From Brachypterus glaber (taxonomy: Eukaryota > Arthropoda > Insecta > Coleoptera > Kateretidae): 64,000 bases of DNA. How positions within the stretch are numbered: the first letter of the stretch is position 1; each line of letters opens with the position of its first letter. This document shows positions 33,130 to 45,600 of this stretch, piece by piece. The notes under the pieces were generated by a model, which worked only from the letters and a program-made list of their open reading frames with translations, had not been told where the DNA came from and ran no database searches. A program made the translations under genes and the position numbers. Location of the stretch: positions 40,274,791 to 40,338,790 of the forward strand of contig OY294044.1 in assembly GCA_958510825.1 (NCBI GenBank), written 5' to 3'.

Positions 33130-33945
33130 TGTATATTTTAAATATAATAAAAAAGTTATTATTTATAATCACTACAGACCAAAGGGAGGTAGTACAGTGG
33201 GCCCAGCTAAGTGGCCTAAGTTCATATAGATAGCTACCCTCCACCCTAATAACCATATAATCACTACATTACAAAAATGCTTATCTCCAATGCCAAAGGG
33301 CGTATATTTTTTCTATCGCTTCACTGTTTTAGTCAGCCCAAAAATCAATTTTGTTTTTGAATATTCGGACTTAAAATGCCATGAAACGTCGAGAAATGTG
33401 AAAAAAGTGGGTGTTGAAAAAATATCGGTCCGTCTGTCCTCTGACTATAAACCTTTAAACGAAAGGTCCGATTTAAAAAACTAATTCATTTCACAATTCA
33501 GGACCTTCGTAGTTTTTCTGATGTCAAATATGGTTAACATTGGGATAAGGTAGGGGGACAAAGGGGGCAAAAACTTATATTTTATGCTATAACTAACTTA
33601 TTATTGATCGTAGGATTAAAATTCTATTTATTTTCTACTAAAATTTTAATTGATTTTGTTGTAGGATAAAAATTGTTATCTTTTGACTAATAATAAGCCA
33701 GTTATCGCCAAAAATATTAATTTTTGACCCTTTACCCCTCCTTGCTGCTCTCCAATGTCAACCATGTTTGACGTCAGGTAAACTACGAAGGTCCTGAATC
33801 ATACATTGAAGGATTTTTTTAAATTGGACCTTTGGTTTAACAAAACAATAAAGCGCTAGAAAAAAGATGCTTCCTTTGGCTTTGGAGATAAGCAATGTAG
33901 TGATCATAAATAATAACTTTATTATTATATCTAAAATATATATTG
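33130..33945. repeat. Inverted-repeat element, family H copy 1
   Basis: Arms 33130-33545 and 33750-33945 mirror each other in three blocks: TTATTATTTATAATCACTAC, ATGCTTATCTCCAATGCCAAAGG, and TTCAGGACCTTCGTAGTTT. The left arm has a 75-bp extra piece (about 33177-33251) flanked by repeats of AATCACTACA. The middle part with AATGCCATGAAACGTCGAG and GTCCGTCTGTCC recurs at 47820-48335. Open frames here (33038-33484) are shadows. The element is nested in the Tc1/mariner-like transposon. Confidence 0.75.
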
Positions 33946-35265
33946 GTTCGAGTAAGTAACATGTACTGTAACAGAGTGGTCACCCTGTATATATTGAGTA
34001 TTTATATTTTTATTTTTATGGTTATTGAACGTGACATAGCATTGTTCTTAACGGGTGGTTTGCTGTTTGTTTTTACAGATGCTAATATTATTAGTATTTG
34101 GGAAGCTTGCATTTTGTGTAATTGAGGCGTTTACATAAAAAGGGTGTACATTTTTATTAGACTAATTAATTGGTTAATTCGGTTTTCTTAATTAATAAAT
34201 ATGGGAATATCTTTAATGATATTGTTTTAGATACTGGCAATAGTTAGGGATTGTTTGTAAAAATGGTTTTTTCTACTTCGAAGCAATGTCATGAAAATCA
34301 ATATCAATCAAAATGTAGAAGTAGTTTTTTTAATCATTTCTCTTAATTAAATTTAAATTCATTTTCAGTGATTTAAAGTAATTTTTCAATTAATATTATT
34401 TTTATAATAATATAACTTTTTGGCAGAAAACTCCTCAGATATTTACGTTAATAGTTTTATGACTGGTATATCGGCATCTTTGGGAAGGGAAATTTTGCCT
34501 GTTTTGAGTTATGGTTTAAAAAAGGGGATTCGGAAATATGTAGTCGTCAAGTAAAGTTGGTCTTAGGGGAATTTTTAGAATTAACGTAATATGTGAAAAT
34601 TTAAAGTAAAATTTAGAGTCGCGTGTATAGATATCTGAAGGGTAAAGATGCTATTTATTCATAATTTTTTTCATTTCAAATTAAAATATTTTGTTGTTTT
34701 TAATTTGTTTTTTAACTTTTCATTTTTCTTTCATTAAATCCTTTTAATTGTTGTTTAATCCTTTTGTTTTATTGGCAAGATATATTTTATTTTATTTAAA
34801 ATATATTTGAAGTTTTTTACCTTTCGCATATCTACAGTTTGTGTTATAAGAAGAAGTCTTCGCTGGAATAAGAAAGTCAGATAAGTATTAAGTAGTAATT
34901 AGATTTTTATATTAACATTTGTAATCATATGATATATGATATTGTGATAATATTATGTAATATTATTACTGGTGGCACGCTACCCAAATAGCAACTATAC
35001 AGCTATTTGTATTTGATACGCCTCCAAATAATAGTGTGTGGTTCTAAATTAATGTCTTAGATAATTAATATTTTTGGCTTTAATTGGGACCAGCACCCTA
35101 TTACAGTACATATAATAATAAATTAGAAAAAACGTAAAAAAACGATCGATCCGAACGATTTTTTTATATTTGCCTAAATTACTTCTTATGGTGTGTTTAA
35201 ATAATTTATGAAAAAAAAAAAACAGGGGTGGGAAACAAAAAGTTAAATTTTCAAAAAACCCCATG

Positions 35266-35875
35266 CATTATACTTTTACTGCAAACGTTTAAATAGTGCT
35301 GAATATTAAAGTGTTTTCTGATACTGATATTAAACTTAATTTTACTTTTGTAATAAGGGCAAGTTTGACCACCTTCATAGTTTTCTATAAAAAAATAATA
35401 CATTCGCTTTCTTTTCTGGTTTTCTAGTTTTTGATTTTTTTTTTCAAAACTACACATAGTCGGTTTTTACGCAAAATGTTTAAAAATGTTTGAACTTTAA
35501 ATTACACTAATATTTAGCCTTATAAGTTTATATGTATTTAGCATTTAGCTTTTTTGCAATCTCTCGCAATATCTTGTTTTATTTAACTTTTTATTCCTAA
35601 AAGTAAGTGAAAATTTATTATTTTTTTTTAATATTTTCTGTCTAATATTCCAAATGTTTGATCGCTTCTTTCGTTTTCAATATGATATGAAAGCCTAAAT
35701 CTGGAGAAGGCGATGGGGGAGATCCGTGCTCCTTCGTCTACTCCCTCCCTCAAATAGAAATTAACATTTTTATATTTCAAAAAAGGCTGACCGTAAATAT
35801 AGGCATATTTTTTAAAAAAATACTAAAGAAAAAAACAATTATTTTCAAAAATGTGAATATTTATATTGACTATAA
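35266..35875. other. AT-rich stretch without a gene
   Basis: No coding frame with sense on either strand. Short frames near 35251-35457 are A/T-driven. Confidence 0.55.
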
Positions 35876-36738
35876 ACGATTCGTGTAAAACAAGAATATT
35901 TTAAACAATACAGAAAGAAAAATATATAAGGCGAACTACAATTAATAAAATAGGAAACGAGCGGTTTGTTTTTGAAATATTTAAAAAATAATAATAAGCT
36001 CTTATTATTTTGGAAGTCCTAAAATCAATTATAGAAATTATGGATGTAGTCCACAGAACTTGTTACTGTTATTGTTTTATATGTATTTCGGAACTTTAAA
36101 TAGTAGTCCCATCATCAGAAACTAATTACTCATTAAATTAAATTGAAAAATAAATTATAATAGTACTAAAACTAAAAATTGCAATTATCAAATAGGTCAA
36201 ATACAAAACAAGTCACAACACAAAGCTGGTACAACATTATATAACCATTTTAAAATAAACGTAGTCATAAATTTGCTTATTTTACAACACAAAGTTGGTA
36301 CAACATTATATAACCATTTTAAAATAAGAAAATCTATGACTACGTTTATTTTAAAATGGTTATATAATGTTGTACCAGCTTTGTGTTGTGACTTGTCTTG
36401 TATTTGACCTATTTGATAAGCGTTTCTGCAATTTTTTAGTTTTAGTACTATTTTAATTTATGTTTCAATTTAATTTAATGAGTAATGAGTTTCTGATGAT
36501 AGGACTACTATTTAAAGTTCCGAATTACGCATAAAACAATAACAGTAACAAGTTCTGTGGACTACATCCATAATTTCTTTAATTGATTTTAAGACTTCCA
36601 AAATAATAAGACCCTTAGCTAATTATTATTTTTTAAATATTTCAAAAAAAATTGTTCGTTTCCTATTTTATTAATTGTAGTTCGCCTTATATATTTTTCT
36701 TTCTGTATTATTTAAAATATTTTTGTTTTACACGAGCA
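35876..36738. repeat. Foldback element with about 400-bp arms
   Basis: Left arm 35876-36269 and right arm 36335-36738 mirror each other with few mismatches, from AACGATTCGTGTAAAACAAG / TTTTGTTTTACACGAGCAAT to AACGTAGTCATA / TATGACTACGTT. The 65-bp spacer carries a third copy of an arm segment (ACAACACAAAGTTGGTACAA, 36284-36330). No transposase. Confidence 0.9.
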
Positions 36739-37547
36739 ATGAGTAACTTTCGAAACGTTTAACAAATTAACACTTAACGAATTAACACTTTTAACAAATT
36801 TATTGTGTTTGTTTCTTAAAAAGAAAATTTAATCAACATGAATATTAAATATTTTTAATTTATTAAAAATAGATTTTTTTATAATATTATTTTTTTATTT
36901 TTTTTTCTATATTTATTTAAAAAAGCCTATTTTTCCTAGCTTTTCTTTGAAGACAATATTAAAACCATCTAAAATTTATTATAGCTATACTTTTTTAAGA
37001 TAGGTATTCTAGCTTTAGTTTTTTTTTTATTTTTTTTAAGTGAAATTTATTTTTTGAACACTCTGTAGATTAATAAAAGCAAAATTATTTTTTTTCTAAA
37101 AAAATATGTGTATTTACAAGTAGCAGTTGTAATATTTTTGAAAATTCTTTGTATCTTATAAGATAATAACATAATATTCTCCAAAGATACTATTACTTAT
37201 GTATCACACCTAACACAACAAAATGCATTTTTTCTCATAATATAATGTCAATCAACTTATATTAAATAAATTTTACCTATTGGTATTCATATTTTAGTAT
37301 AAATTTTTAATTTATACGTAATGTCTGACCCATTAAATATACTCGTTTCATGATGCGATGTTTTCACACATTTTAAAAATATCACAATGCCACCCACTAG
37401 ATCTCTCAACTTTCAGGGAATAAATAAATTTATTCATTTGTTTTCAGAAATGGCGATTTCAAAGGGTACTGGTTTTTGCGCGGTTAATTAAGATCCAGAA
37501 AACATTTTAGTTTATTATTGATATACAAATGTCAAATAATAAGAACA
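36739..37547. other. AT-rich stretch without a gene
   Basis: Poly-T/A tracts and no conserved frame; nothing identified. Confidence 0.55.
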
Positions 37548-37700
37548 AATGTGCTAGTAGTGAAAAAAATAATATATAAATCACGGCAGAGAAGACTATT
37601 ATAGCCCCTCACTCTTAAATCCCTCCCTGCTACGCAGCTCGTGATATAATACGCTCGGCTATAAAAAATGTCTTCTATACCTTGGTATATAATTACTATT
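37548..37700 (+). repeat. Short repeat family K, copy 2
   Basis: Matches 21455-21600: GTGCTAGTAGTGAAAAAA, ATTATAGCCCCTCACTCTTA, GCTCGGCTATAAAAAATGTC, CCTTGGTATATAATTA. The frame at 37532-37735 on the other strand is a shadow. 37701-38500 holds no gene. Confidence 0.65.
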
Positions 37701-38501
37701 ATTTGGGGTCCTTCAGATTTTTGTTGATTTTTCAAAGTACTCTGCAGTTTTCTGTTTTTTTTTTTGTTATTGCTTAGTTATTTTTTTAAATTACTAAATT
37801 AAGAACCAGTCAAGTGTAAAGAGGACTAGGCCGTTCTGCTCCCGGTAGCCTCCATTTGCAATTTTGGCGAAAGCGCGAACATTAAAAAGACTAGATCGGT
37901 AAAGTTGTAGTAGTATTATAAAATAGGGTGTCTACAGTCCTGACCTTTTATTGAATTTTGAATGTCTCGCCCCCCAAAGTTGTTCATTAGAGTGAGTAGA
38001 TTATCACCTTATTTTTTTAGAATTAAAAAAAAAATAGCACAGCCATTTTATGTAAAAAGAATCGTTTTTTGGTAGTACCTATAAATAGATGGTCTAGTGT
38101 ACAAATGTGCATAAGGTTAGCCTATGTACTTAGCACATTTGTACGCTAACATCGATATTTTCTGACTTCAAAGCCATATGTAGATATTTGATCCTTCAAA
38201 AAAAAAAGTTTTTTTATTTTTCTTTATTTTAAAAGGCTCTTTACCCTCCAATACCCGCACCTTTTTTCCGACGTTAGTACTCGAACTGAGCCTCTTAGAT
38301 TCATTAAGCTAATGTTTTTTTTTTAATATTATGTATAAAAGTAGGGTTAAAGTTAATAAATCTATTATTTGTATCATTTTTATATAGTTTATTATCTAAA
38401 TCTTAATATTAATTAAAAATCATTTGTTATAATAATAATACATAAAACGATATACAAATTCTAAACTAAAAAAAAATCCAAACTAGCATAAAAAATTCCA
38501 C

Positions 38502-39368
38502 TATTTTTTTTGGCATCTTTAGCCCTCAACCTGTATCTGTCAGATGCGTGCGAGTATTCGAGAGTTAAGATATTTTTTCTTAGTCATTTTTTTACATACT
38601 AACAAAGAAAAGTTGGCAAAGTTACATTGAAGGGGGATAATACTACAGTAATGCATGATAACATCACTTGCACGCAGGCCAAATGCCCATTTTGCATACT
38701 ACCTTCTGTGGCTTATAGTGACTTCGGAACCACTGTTTGTAGGCACAGATACAATTTTTGTCAAACACCTTTTTTTATATAGAAATTAAACAAACTATTA
38801 TTTTTGCCATCTGGTTCAATATAAGGCAAGTAGAATCAAATTTAACAATTCAAGATAACACCACAAAGAAAGCATCCTTACTGTATAAAGTTTTATAGAT
38901 ATAAAGGACTAATAACTTTAACAGCTTATATCGTACTGACTTAAGCAGCATCATTTAGTAAACACCTGCGACAAGGCATTCCGAAAAATTATTTGGCATC
39001 GTTAGCCCTCAACCTGTATGTGTCAGATGCGTGCGAGTATTCGAGAGTTAAGATATTTTTTCTTTTTTTTACATACATCATAACCAAGAAAAGTTGGCAA
39101 AGTTACATTGAAGGGGGATAATACCATAGTAATGCATGATAATATCACTTGCACGCAGGCCAAATGCCCATTTTGCATACTACCTTCCGTGGCTTATAGT
39201 GACTTCCGAACCACTGTTTGTAGGCACAGGTACAATTTTTGTCAAACACCTTTTTTATATAGAAATTGAACAAACTATTATTTCTGCCATCTGGTTCAAT
39301 CTAAGGCAAGTAGAATCAAATTTAACAATTCAAGATAACACCACAAAGAGAGCATCCTTACTGTATAG
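38502..39368 (+). repeat. Direct duplication of a 0.38-kb unit
   Basis: 38502-38885 and 38987-39368 are near-identical, from TTTGGCATC(T/G)TTAGCCCTCA to AGCATCCTTACTGTATA, with a period of about 485 bp and about 100 bp of other sequence between. The second copy holds an 80-codon frame from 39136. In the first copy the same frame is shifted by one T in a poly-T run, so coding is doubtful. The source of the unit is unknown. Confidence 0.85.
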
Positions 39369-39619
39369 TCGGCCATAATTGCCCATGTCACAAAGAGAGC
39401 AGCCATAATTGAATAAATTTTCTAGACGTCATGTCATGTCAATTTTTTAAATATATTTTTTTAATAAAATGTAATGAAGGAAGCAAAATTATTATTGTAT
39501 TTATGGCTGTAAAGAGAATAAAGAAGAGAATAATGTAAGAAAATGGAGTGGAGCACGAAGAAAGGAATTTATAAATTTTATGTAAAAATCTAAAAATCTC
39601 TCAAAATTGGAAGTGTTTT

Positions 39620-39865
39620 TTTTCAAAATTAATGGAGAGCCCCTAGCACAAGCCAAAAGCTTATTTGGGGCTCTCCATGCCTATGTAATATTTACACGAA
39701 ATAAACTATAATGTACAGTCGGACACAAATCTCAATGGCTCATCGCATGAATTAAATAATTTGTCTTCCACCGCGGAGACTAGAACCCACGCTCTTGCCG
39801 TGACGAATTAAGTATCAAACCCTTAACCGCCACGACCACCACCGACTATACCAAGGAAAAGTTGT
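39620..39865 (-). mobile_element. tRNA-derived SINE with 3' hairpin
   Basis: Read on the - strand, 39865-39770 carries a tRNA-like head: TCGTGGCGGTTAAGGG for the A box and GTGGGTTCTAGTCTCC for the B box. About 90 bp of body follows, and then a hairpin ATGGAGAGCCCC / GGGGCTCTCCAT with an AAGCTT loop, ending in ATTAATTTTGAAAAA. The hairpin-bearing tail recurs alone at 18135-18220 and 29318-29400, as expected of 5'-truncated SINE copies. No tRNA product is expected. Confidence 0.8.
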
Positions 39866-42140
39866 CAGATTCAAATCTTTTAATTGTATTAAAAAAAAAA
39901 ATTAAACTCACTTTTTTATTTTTATTATTAAATTTAATTAAATACTTTTTAACTAAAATCTATAATAAACGAAAATAATAATAATTAATTAAAAGTCAAG
40001 AGAACCAATCTATTGTGTTTAAACACCCTGCAGGAAAAATATGTAACAGCTTTCCTTTGAGTCAGAATATATGTAAACATAGAAAAAATATAGATCTCAA
40101 AAAAATATCTTAAAGGCCATAGCACTGAAAATTAGAAAAAAAACCTGAAATGTTAAACTCTAAGGTCTCAACAAGGCCGATTCTCTTTGACCGTTCTAAA
40201 AAAAGATAAAGGTTGTTCCTTTACTATCCTAAAAGTTTTTTTGCGCAAATAATTTCTATTTACATTTGTTATGGACCCTAAAGAAATAAATAGTGTAAAA
40301 AAATGTAGAAAAATCCTGTAATTTTTTTAAAAATATTTTTTTTTTGAACACTGTATAAACGATCAAATATCAATATGTCACTGCATAGGTTTTTAGCGTT
40401 TGAATTTTTTTTCGACAAACCAAAATTGATCTTTATGAATTAATTAGGCATGGCGCTAGGAACACTTTGGGAGAAAATTAAAAAAAATCTATCTGGCCCT
40501 TTTCTTTTAATTTGTTTTACGTTTTTAAGGTATAAATTCGGAATATATATGCTGGAGTTCTTAAGGATTTAAAAAATAGGACTTGTTAAATGTCAATTTA
40601 GTTATTTTTCATTTTTAATACAATGGTGATTTGAAATCAAAAATCGGTTGATAGTAATATTTCAGGTACCCTAAAAAGTTGGTATAACATTAAAAAATTT
40701 TCTTTTCAAGGTCACAACAAGCCGTTTGTTGATGAAATTTTTTGAAAAAAAAATGGGCTTCTTTTCTGTTCATCCTAAATCATAAAACCTGTTTAAAGCC
40801 TTTTTATTTATTTCTACTAGGCCCTAAACAAATTTAAATTTGGAAAAATTATTCTTTTTACAAAAAATAGCTGTGTGCCACTTTTTAAAATATTTATAAA
40901 ATTCTGAAAAACTAGGGTGGTAATTTACCCACCCCAATGAAAAACTGTGGGGGTAAGGCCTTTAAAATTTAAAAAAAGTCAGAACTCTGGGCACCCTAAC
41001 ATACAATAATAATAAGAAAATGGGCGAGTCATCGTAAGTGTACCGTTACATGCTTACAGAATATTTTAAAATAAACATTAGTAACATTTGTTACACAATT
41101 CTTTTCGTGTAGTGAAAACAGGAACATGTAAAGATTTTTTCCTTGGGAAAATCTTATACTACCTTCTTATGCTTTTCGTTCCTTATTAAAAATATCGTAA
41201 TTATAATTAGTTCTATTATATTTGTGAAAAACTGCATTAAGGTTAAACAGCTAGGCATTTTTTCGCTTTAAAATTAATGGCTTAACTATATATTTACTAA
41301 TTACTTTTCCTCTCAGGAATAGAAAAGTGGTTTTAAACGTAATTAAAATAAAACCATAAATAAATTAGAAACTTTGCAGGGCTATAAACAATTATTTTAA
41401 ATACGTATCGTCCAAAATAGTGCAGGAAAGAACGCAAAAAAAAATAATCTTCGAAAGGGTACAACAAAGAGTTATATGTCCAATCGCTATTCTAAAATTG
41501 AATCGTTGAGCTTTAAAAAGTGGTTATATTCATAAAAGTTGTTTTCGAGAAAACAGAAAAAACATATTTATTTGCAAACTATTGGTAAAAGAAGGATATC
41601 GTTCTAAAGGCGAATTTTGGGCTAAATAAGAACAATATGTTTTTATTTAAAAAATTGCAAATTAATGAAAAGAAATGATGAAAAACCATTAACTAAGTTT
41701 ATTTGTTAGAAAAAAAAACAATTTTTTATTTAAAATCCGTTAACTATCATAAACATGACAACAATTCATAATGATAAACTAAATGCTTTATCATCCTGAA
41801 AAAAAGTCATATTTTTTTGTTTATGTGAACATCAACAACACTTGGAATATAACGGCTTAAAAGTCAATTTAAACTCTGTCATGGAAATAAAGTAATTTAA
41901 TACGTTGAAAGCCACATTAAAATACTAGTCTGGGGTTAGGTTACTATATATACAATAACGTTGGATTTAATTATTAATATAAATCACGAACGTAGAATAA
42001 TATAAATAAATAATATAAATACCTCAAAAACAACTCGATAATCACTGAAAAACTAGTCTCATAAGTCCAATCTAATCATTGTGTATTTTATACCATGTTA
42101 AATCCGTAAAAATTAACAACATAACAACAAAATATTTTTT
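39866..42140. other. 2.3-kb AT-rich stretch without a gene
   Basis: I see no coding frame, inverted repeat or family member here. It may be intergenic or intronic sequence. Confidence 0.55.
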
Positions 42141-42667
42141 CTATTTTGCGACTCTTATAAGCTCATAATCACACGCATTTTGCGTGTTTTTATAGGCCCA
42201 TAAGAGGTCTCTACTTTTTTTTCTGTTGGGTTGGCAACATGCAAAAGCCTATCTCTTGACGTTTTGCGTGCAAATATCAATGTCGATTTAAAGTTAAATT
42301 TTTTACAAAATTATGTGTATTTTTTACTGTGTTAAAATTGTGGGCTGGTTAATTGCAGTGAAAAAAGAAGAGATGATTGTAAAATATATCAAAATATCAT
42401 TTTTTCTTAGAATTTTAAACGCAGTGTAAACTGTACTGCCAACCCAAAACAAAAAAACTTACATTTAAATTGATGACTAATTCATCAATTTAAATCTAAG
42501 TTTTTTAAATTTTAGAGCAACATAGAAAAAATTGTATAAATCACTCGTTTCATAACACGTTTTTAGAGCACTAGTACTTTAGAAAACTCGCCGCAAGCGG
42601 CTCATTTTCTAAACTTACTCGTGCCCTAAAAACGTATGTTATGAAACTAGTACTTTAATATACTATC
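42141..42667 (+). repeat. Dispersed family F, copy 2
   Basis: Full-length match to 20919-21428, with small indels such as the loss of a few bases near 42615 and an extra AACTTACATTTAAATTGATG near 42455 that mirrors its neighbour. 42668-44100 contains nothing I recognise apart from a TAGATAGATCTA tandem (43983-44024). Confidence 0.85.
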
Positions 42668-44109
42668 AATTTTACAGTTAAGCGTAGTAAACACATCACA
42701 ATACACTTAGCGCTGTGCCCCAAAGTAGAACTTAATGTGCAAAGTTATTTTTATTTTGACATGACATGAGAGTTGACATTTAAACTATCGCAATGTTGCC
42801 AAAGCATGCATTGAAATATGTCAAAATTCGTAATTAAAATAATTATTTAAAGTATGTTCCGGGATGCAAAAAGGGCTGAAATTTTGGCTAAGTATTTATT
42901 TTTTATGTATCTATAAGCATGTAAAATCTTATCGTTTCAGTCGATTTAGCTCAAAATCAGCTCGTTTTTTGAGATTATATATATATAAACCATATACTTG
43001 GTAATTATATAAAAGTTTTATCAAATATAGCGAAAAAATACGAAAAATTCTCATTTTTTGTTTTTAATTTAGAAGCCTATAAAAACAAACAAATAAATAT
43101 ATTTGTAAACCTATTTTTTTTTTGGCTTAGAGCCTTATTAATAGAGAACAAATCCACCGCATAAAATTAATTAGACTTTCGCTGAACCACTTACATATTA
43201 TGACTATTTAATTTTTTTTCTGAGATATTTAAAATATAATTGATTATTTAATAATTTTTATTGATTTAATTAAGGCTGAACCGGTAAATTTTGAGCTTGT
43301 ATGGTACACTGATAAAGTTGAATGTTTCTAAAATACTAAGTTATAGTGGTGCTATTCAAATTAGGTATTTCTTTACGCTACTTTAGTCATAAGGACGTAA
43401 CCTCCTTTTAAAACTTAATGATTTATGAGCCCTAACAAAAAGGACTCAAGATTGTTTTTGAGTTTTTTTGATGCGTATATGGTTTAAGATATCATATCCG
43501 TTATTAACTCAATTGGACCAAAAACTTTACATACCCCCCTTTTAAAACTCAACGATTCAATTAATAGTTTCAGTATAACAAAAATACATTAAAAATACTG
43601 TGAAGCAGGTTTTGTATTTGAAAATTTACCGGATGCCAGATACAGAGATTTATGGTTTACATGAGTTATGAACTCTAAAACTGTAATTAAAAATAGTGAT
43701 TTAAGGATGGTTTACCCAATACTTAACCCTAAACTAACTAAGAATTGGACCAATGAATATTTGTCACATTTAATTTTATTGGTTTAATTTTTAGCTTAAT
43801 AAATTATAACTTTCATTTTTTTATACTATAATTAATTTCTCTATATATTTCTAAGATAAGCAGGGTAACATATTTAAAAACTCAAATTTGGAGCTACGTA
43901 TTTCAGAAAAACCTGAAACTGTTTATACCAATGGTACAATGTACCATATACAGGTTTTTTTTGCTAAGAATTTAATAATTGTATAGATAGATCTAGATAG
44001 ATTGTATAGATAGATCTACAATAATAACAATTTATTTTAAAATTATATAAATTATAATTAAAACCTCAAATTTATCGGCGCATTTAAAAATACATAAATA
44101 CAAGAAAGT

Positions 44110-45600
44110 AAGTGCGGAACCATACCATTCTCACTTTATTATACTATTCACAGCGCGGTAGTTTCAAATTTCTCAAAATCGCCATAAAACGTCCTAGACA
44201 AAAAATTATCGGATATAAATGTGTCATGAAAAAAAAAATAAACTTTGAAAATGTCCGTCTATCCGTCTGTCCGTCCGATGTTACGATTTTTATAGACACG
44301 ATAACTCAAGAACGAATATTCCGATCGACTTGAATATTTCAGGAAAACTCAAGTTCTATGAAGAAAATATCCCTATTGTTTTTGAAAGTAATCCCCCCAA
44401 AAACAAAAAAGTTATTGGGGGTTAAACTTTTAAAAAAATCGAGAAACTATTTTTAAATTTTTAGTTTTTTTTTGAAAAAATTTTTTTTTTTTGATTTTTT
44501 TTTAATTTTATCGTTTTTTAAAATAAAAACTTAAAAAAAAATGTAAAAAAATTTTTTTTGTTGAAAAAAATTTTTTTCAAGTATTTGGGAAAATGCAATA
44601 AACCATTTACTGTAAATCAGTAACTCTGACATGCTAAGATTTAATAGGTGATTCTTCATCCAAAAATATAAAAAAAAGTTCCTATAAAGGTGGCTCGGAA
44701 ATTAGCTCTAAGGGAGCTACGGCCCTTTAAAATTGTAATAAAAATAAGGTTTTTAATTAATAACTCTGGTACCCTAAGCTAGAGTTAATCGACACAACCG
44801 GAAATAATTTGTGTCTAAGCAAAAAAAATAATTCTGACTTCACTGGGGGTTGTTGCGGGCTGAAAGTCTGGGAATCAACTGATATCTATGGGAGCTACCT
44901 TTTGCACAAATACTTAGCTCATATCGGGCTGGGGCACTTTTTGCATGCGTATCCTGCTAAGCTCTTTGGAGGCTTAACACATTTTTGCCTCAAACTTTTA
45001 ATGTTTATTTTTTTTTTGGAATTCTTGTAAAAAAATAGTTTCCTTAAAACTATATAAAAAATGTAATATAGTGTAACACTGTAGGAGCAACCGTTTTCAA
45101 ACAATAAATGCAATTAAGATGAAGTAACATTTTTTGCCACCGAAAATATTACTTTTTAAAAGGCTATTACTCGGGAGACTTTAATGTTAAATTTAAGTCT
45201 TTTGCTGAAGAGAGCTTTTTTGTTTAGTTTTAAATGAAGAATTGCAATGGTGATTCACCATGCAGCATTAAAATTGTATTGGTGCTTTTTTTGTTCCCCA
45301 TTCATTATGTATATCTTCGAAGGGCCGTAGCTTCATATTTTTGGATGTAGAATCACCTCTCAAATTTTGGCATGTCAGTTACTTACTGATCACCCCGTAT
45401 AATGGAATGCGTAGCATTACATATCTTTACGGCTTGTTTTATTTTATATTATATATTATCTGTGCTATTTATTCAGTAAATAGTACAATATACATTTTTC
45501 TCTTTGTTGTATTGTCTAGTATAGTAAATGCTCGTCTTGCATGCTTTTTACTTTTCATGCATTACGCACAATGAAAATACTTTTCCACTGAGGTAACTAC
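44110..45600 (+). repeat. Dispersed family G, copy 2 (carries a nested element)
   Basis: Inverse of copy 1 at 18620-20262. It starts ATTATACTATTCACAGCGCG, then GTCCGTCTATCCGTCTGTCC, ACGATAACTCAAGAACGAA, a GTTATTGGGGGTTAAAC phrase and long A/T tracts. It resumes after the nested insertion as ATAATGGAATGCGTAGCATT at 45399. No gene. Confidence 0.72.
44613..45397. mobile_element. Inverted-repeat element nested in family G copy 2
   Basis: The ends mirror each other over about 60 bp: CAGTAACTCTGACATGC..AGGTGATTCTTCATCCAAAAA at the left, and TTTTTGGATGTAGAATCACC..GCATGTCAGTTACTTACTG at the right. The uninterrupted sequence at 18755-18835 in copy 1 is the empty site, and the junctions lie at TA. Small frames inside (44809-45113) are not supported as genes. 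Confidence 0.7.

Larger units (their letters stand above)
32074..35265 (+). mobile_element. Tc1/mariner-like transposon, main part after the LTR insertion
   Basis: It continues the element begun at 21979-22059; without LTR copy B the transposon is about 3.27 kb. The terminal repeat 32078-32167 (ACCATAAGAAGTAATTTAGG..ATCGTT..ATATGTAC) is mirrored at 35107-35265. The right end at 35265 is CATG, and its flank is CA rather than a clean TA. Inside are a broken transposase and a further inverted-repeat insertion (33130-33945). 32706-33129 and 33946-35106 contain no gene I can recognise; AACACGGGCACTATATTCAG at about 32825 may belong to another small insertion. Confidence 0.78.

Noticed and set aside
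39770..39865. Possible tRNA gene on the - strand
   Set aside because: Only box-like motifs remain and it is the head of a SINE.
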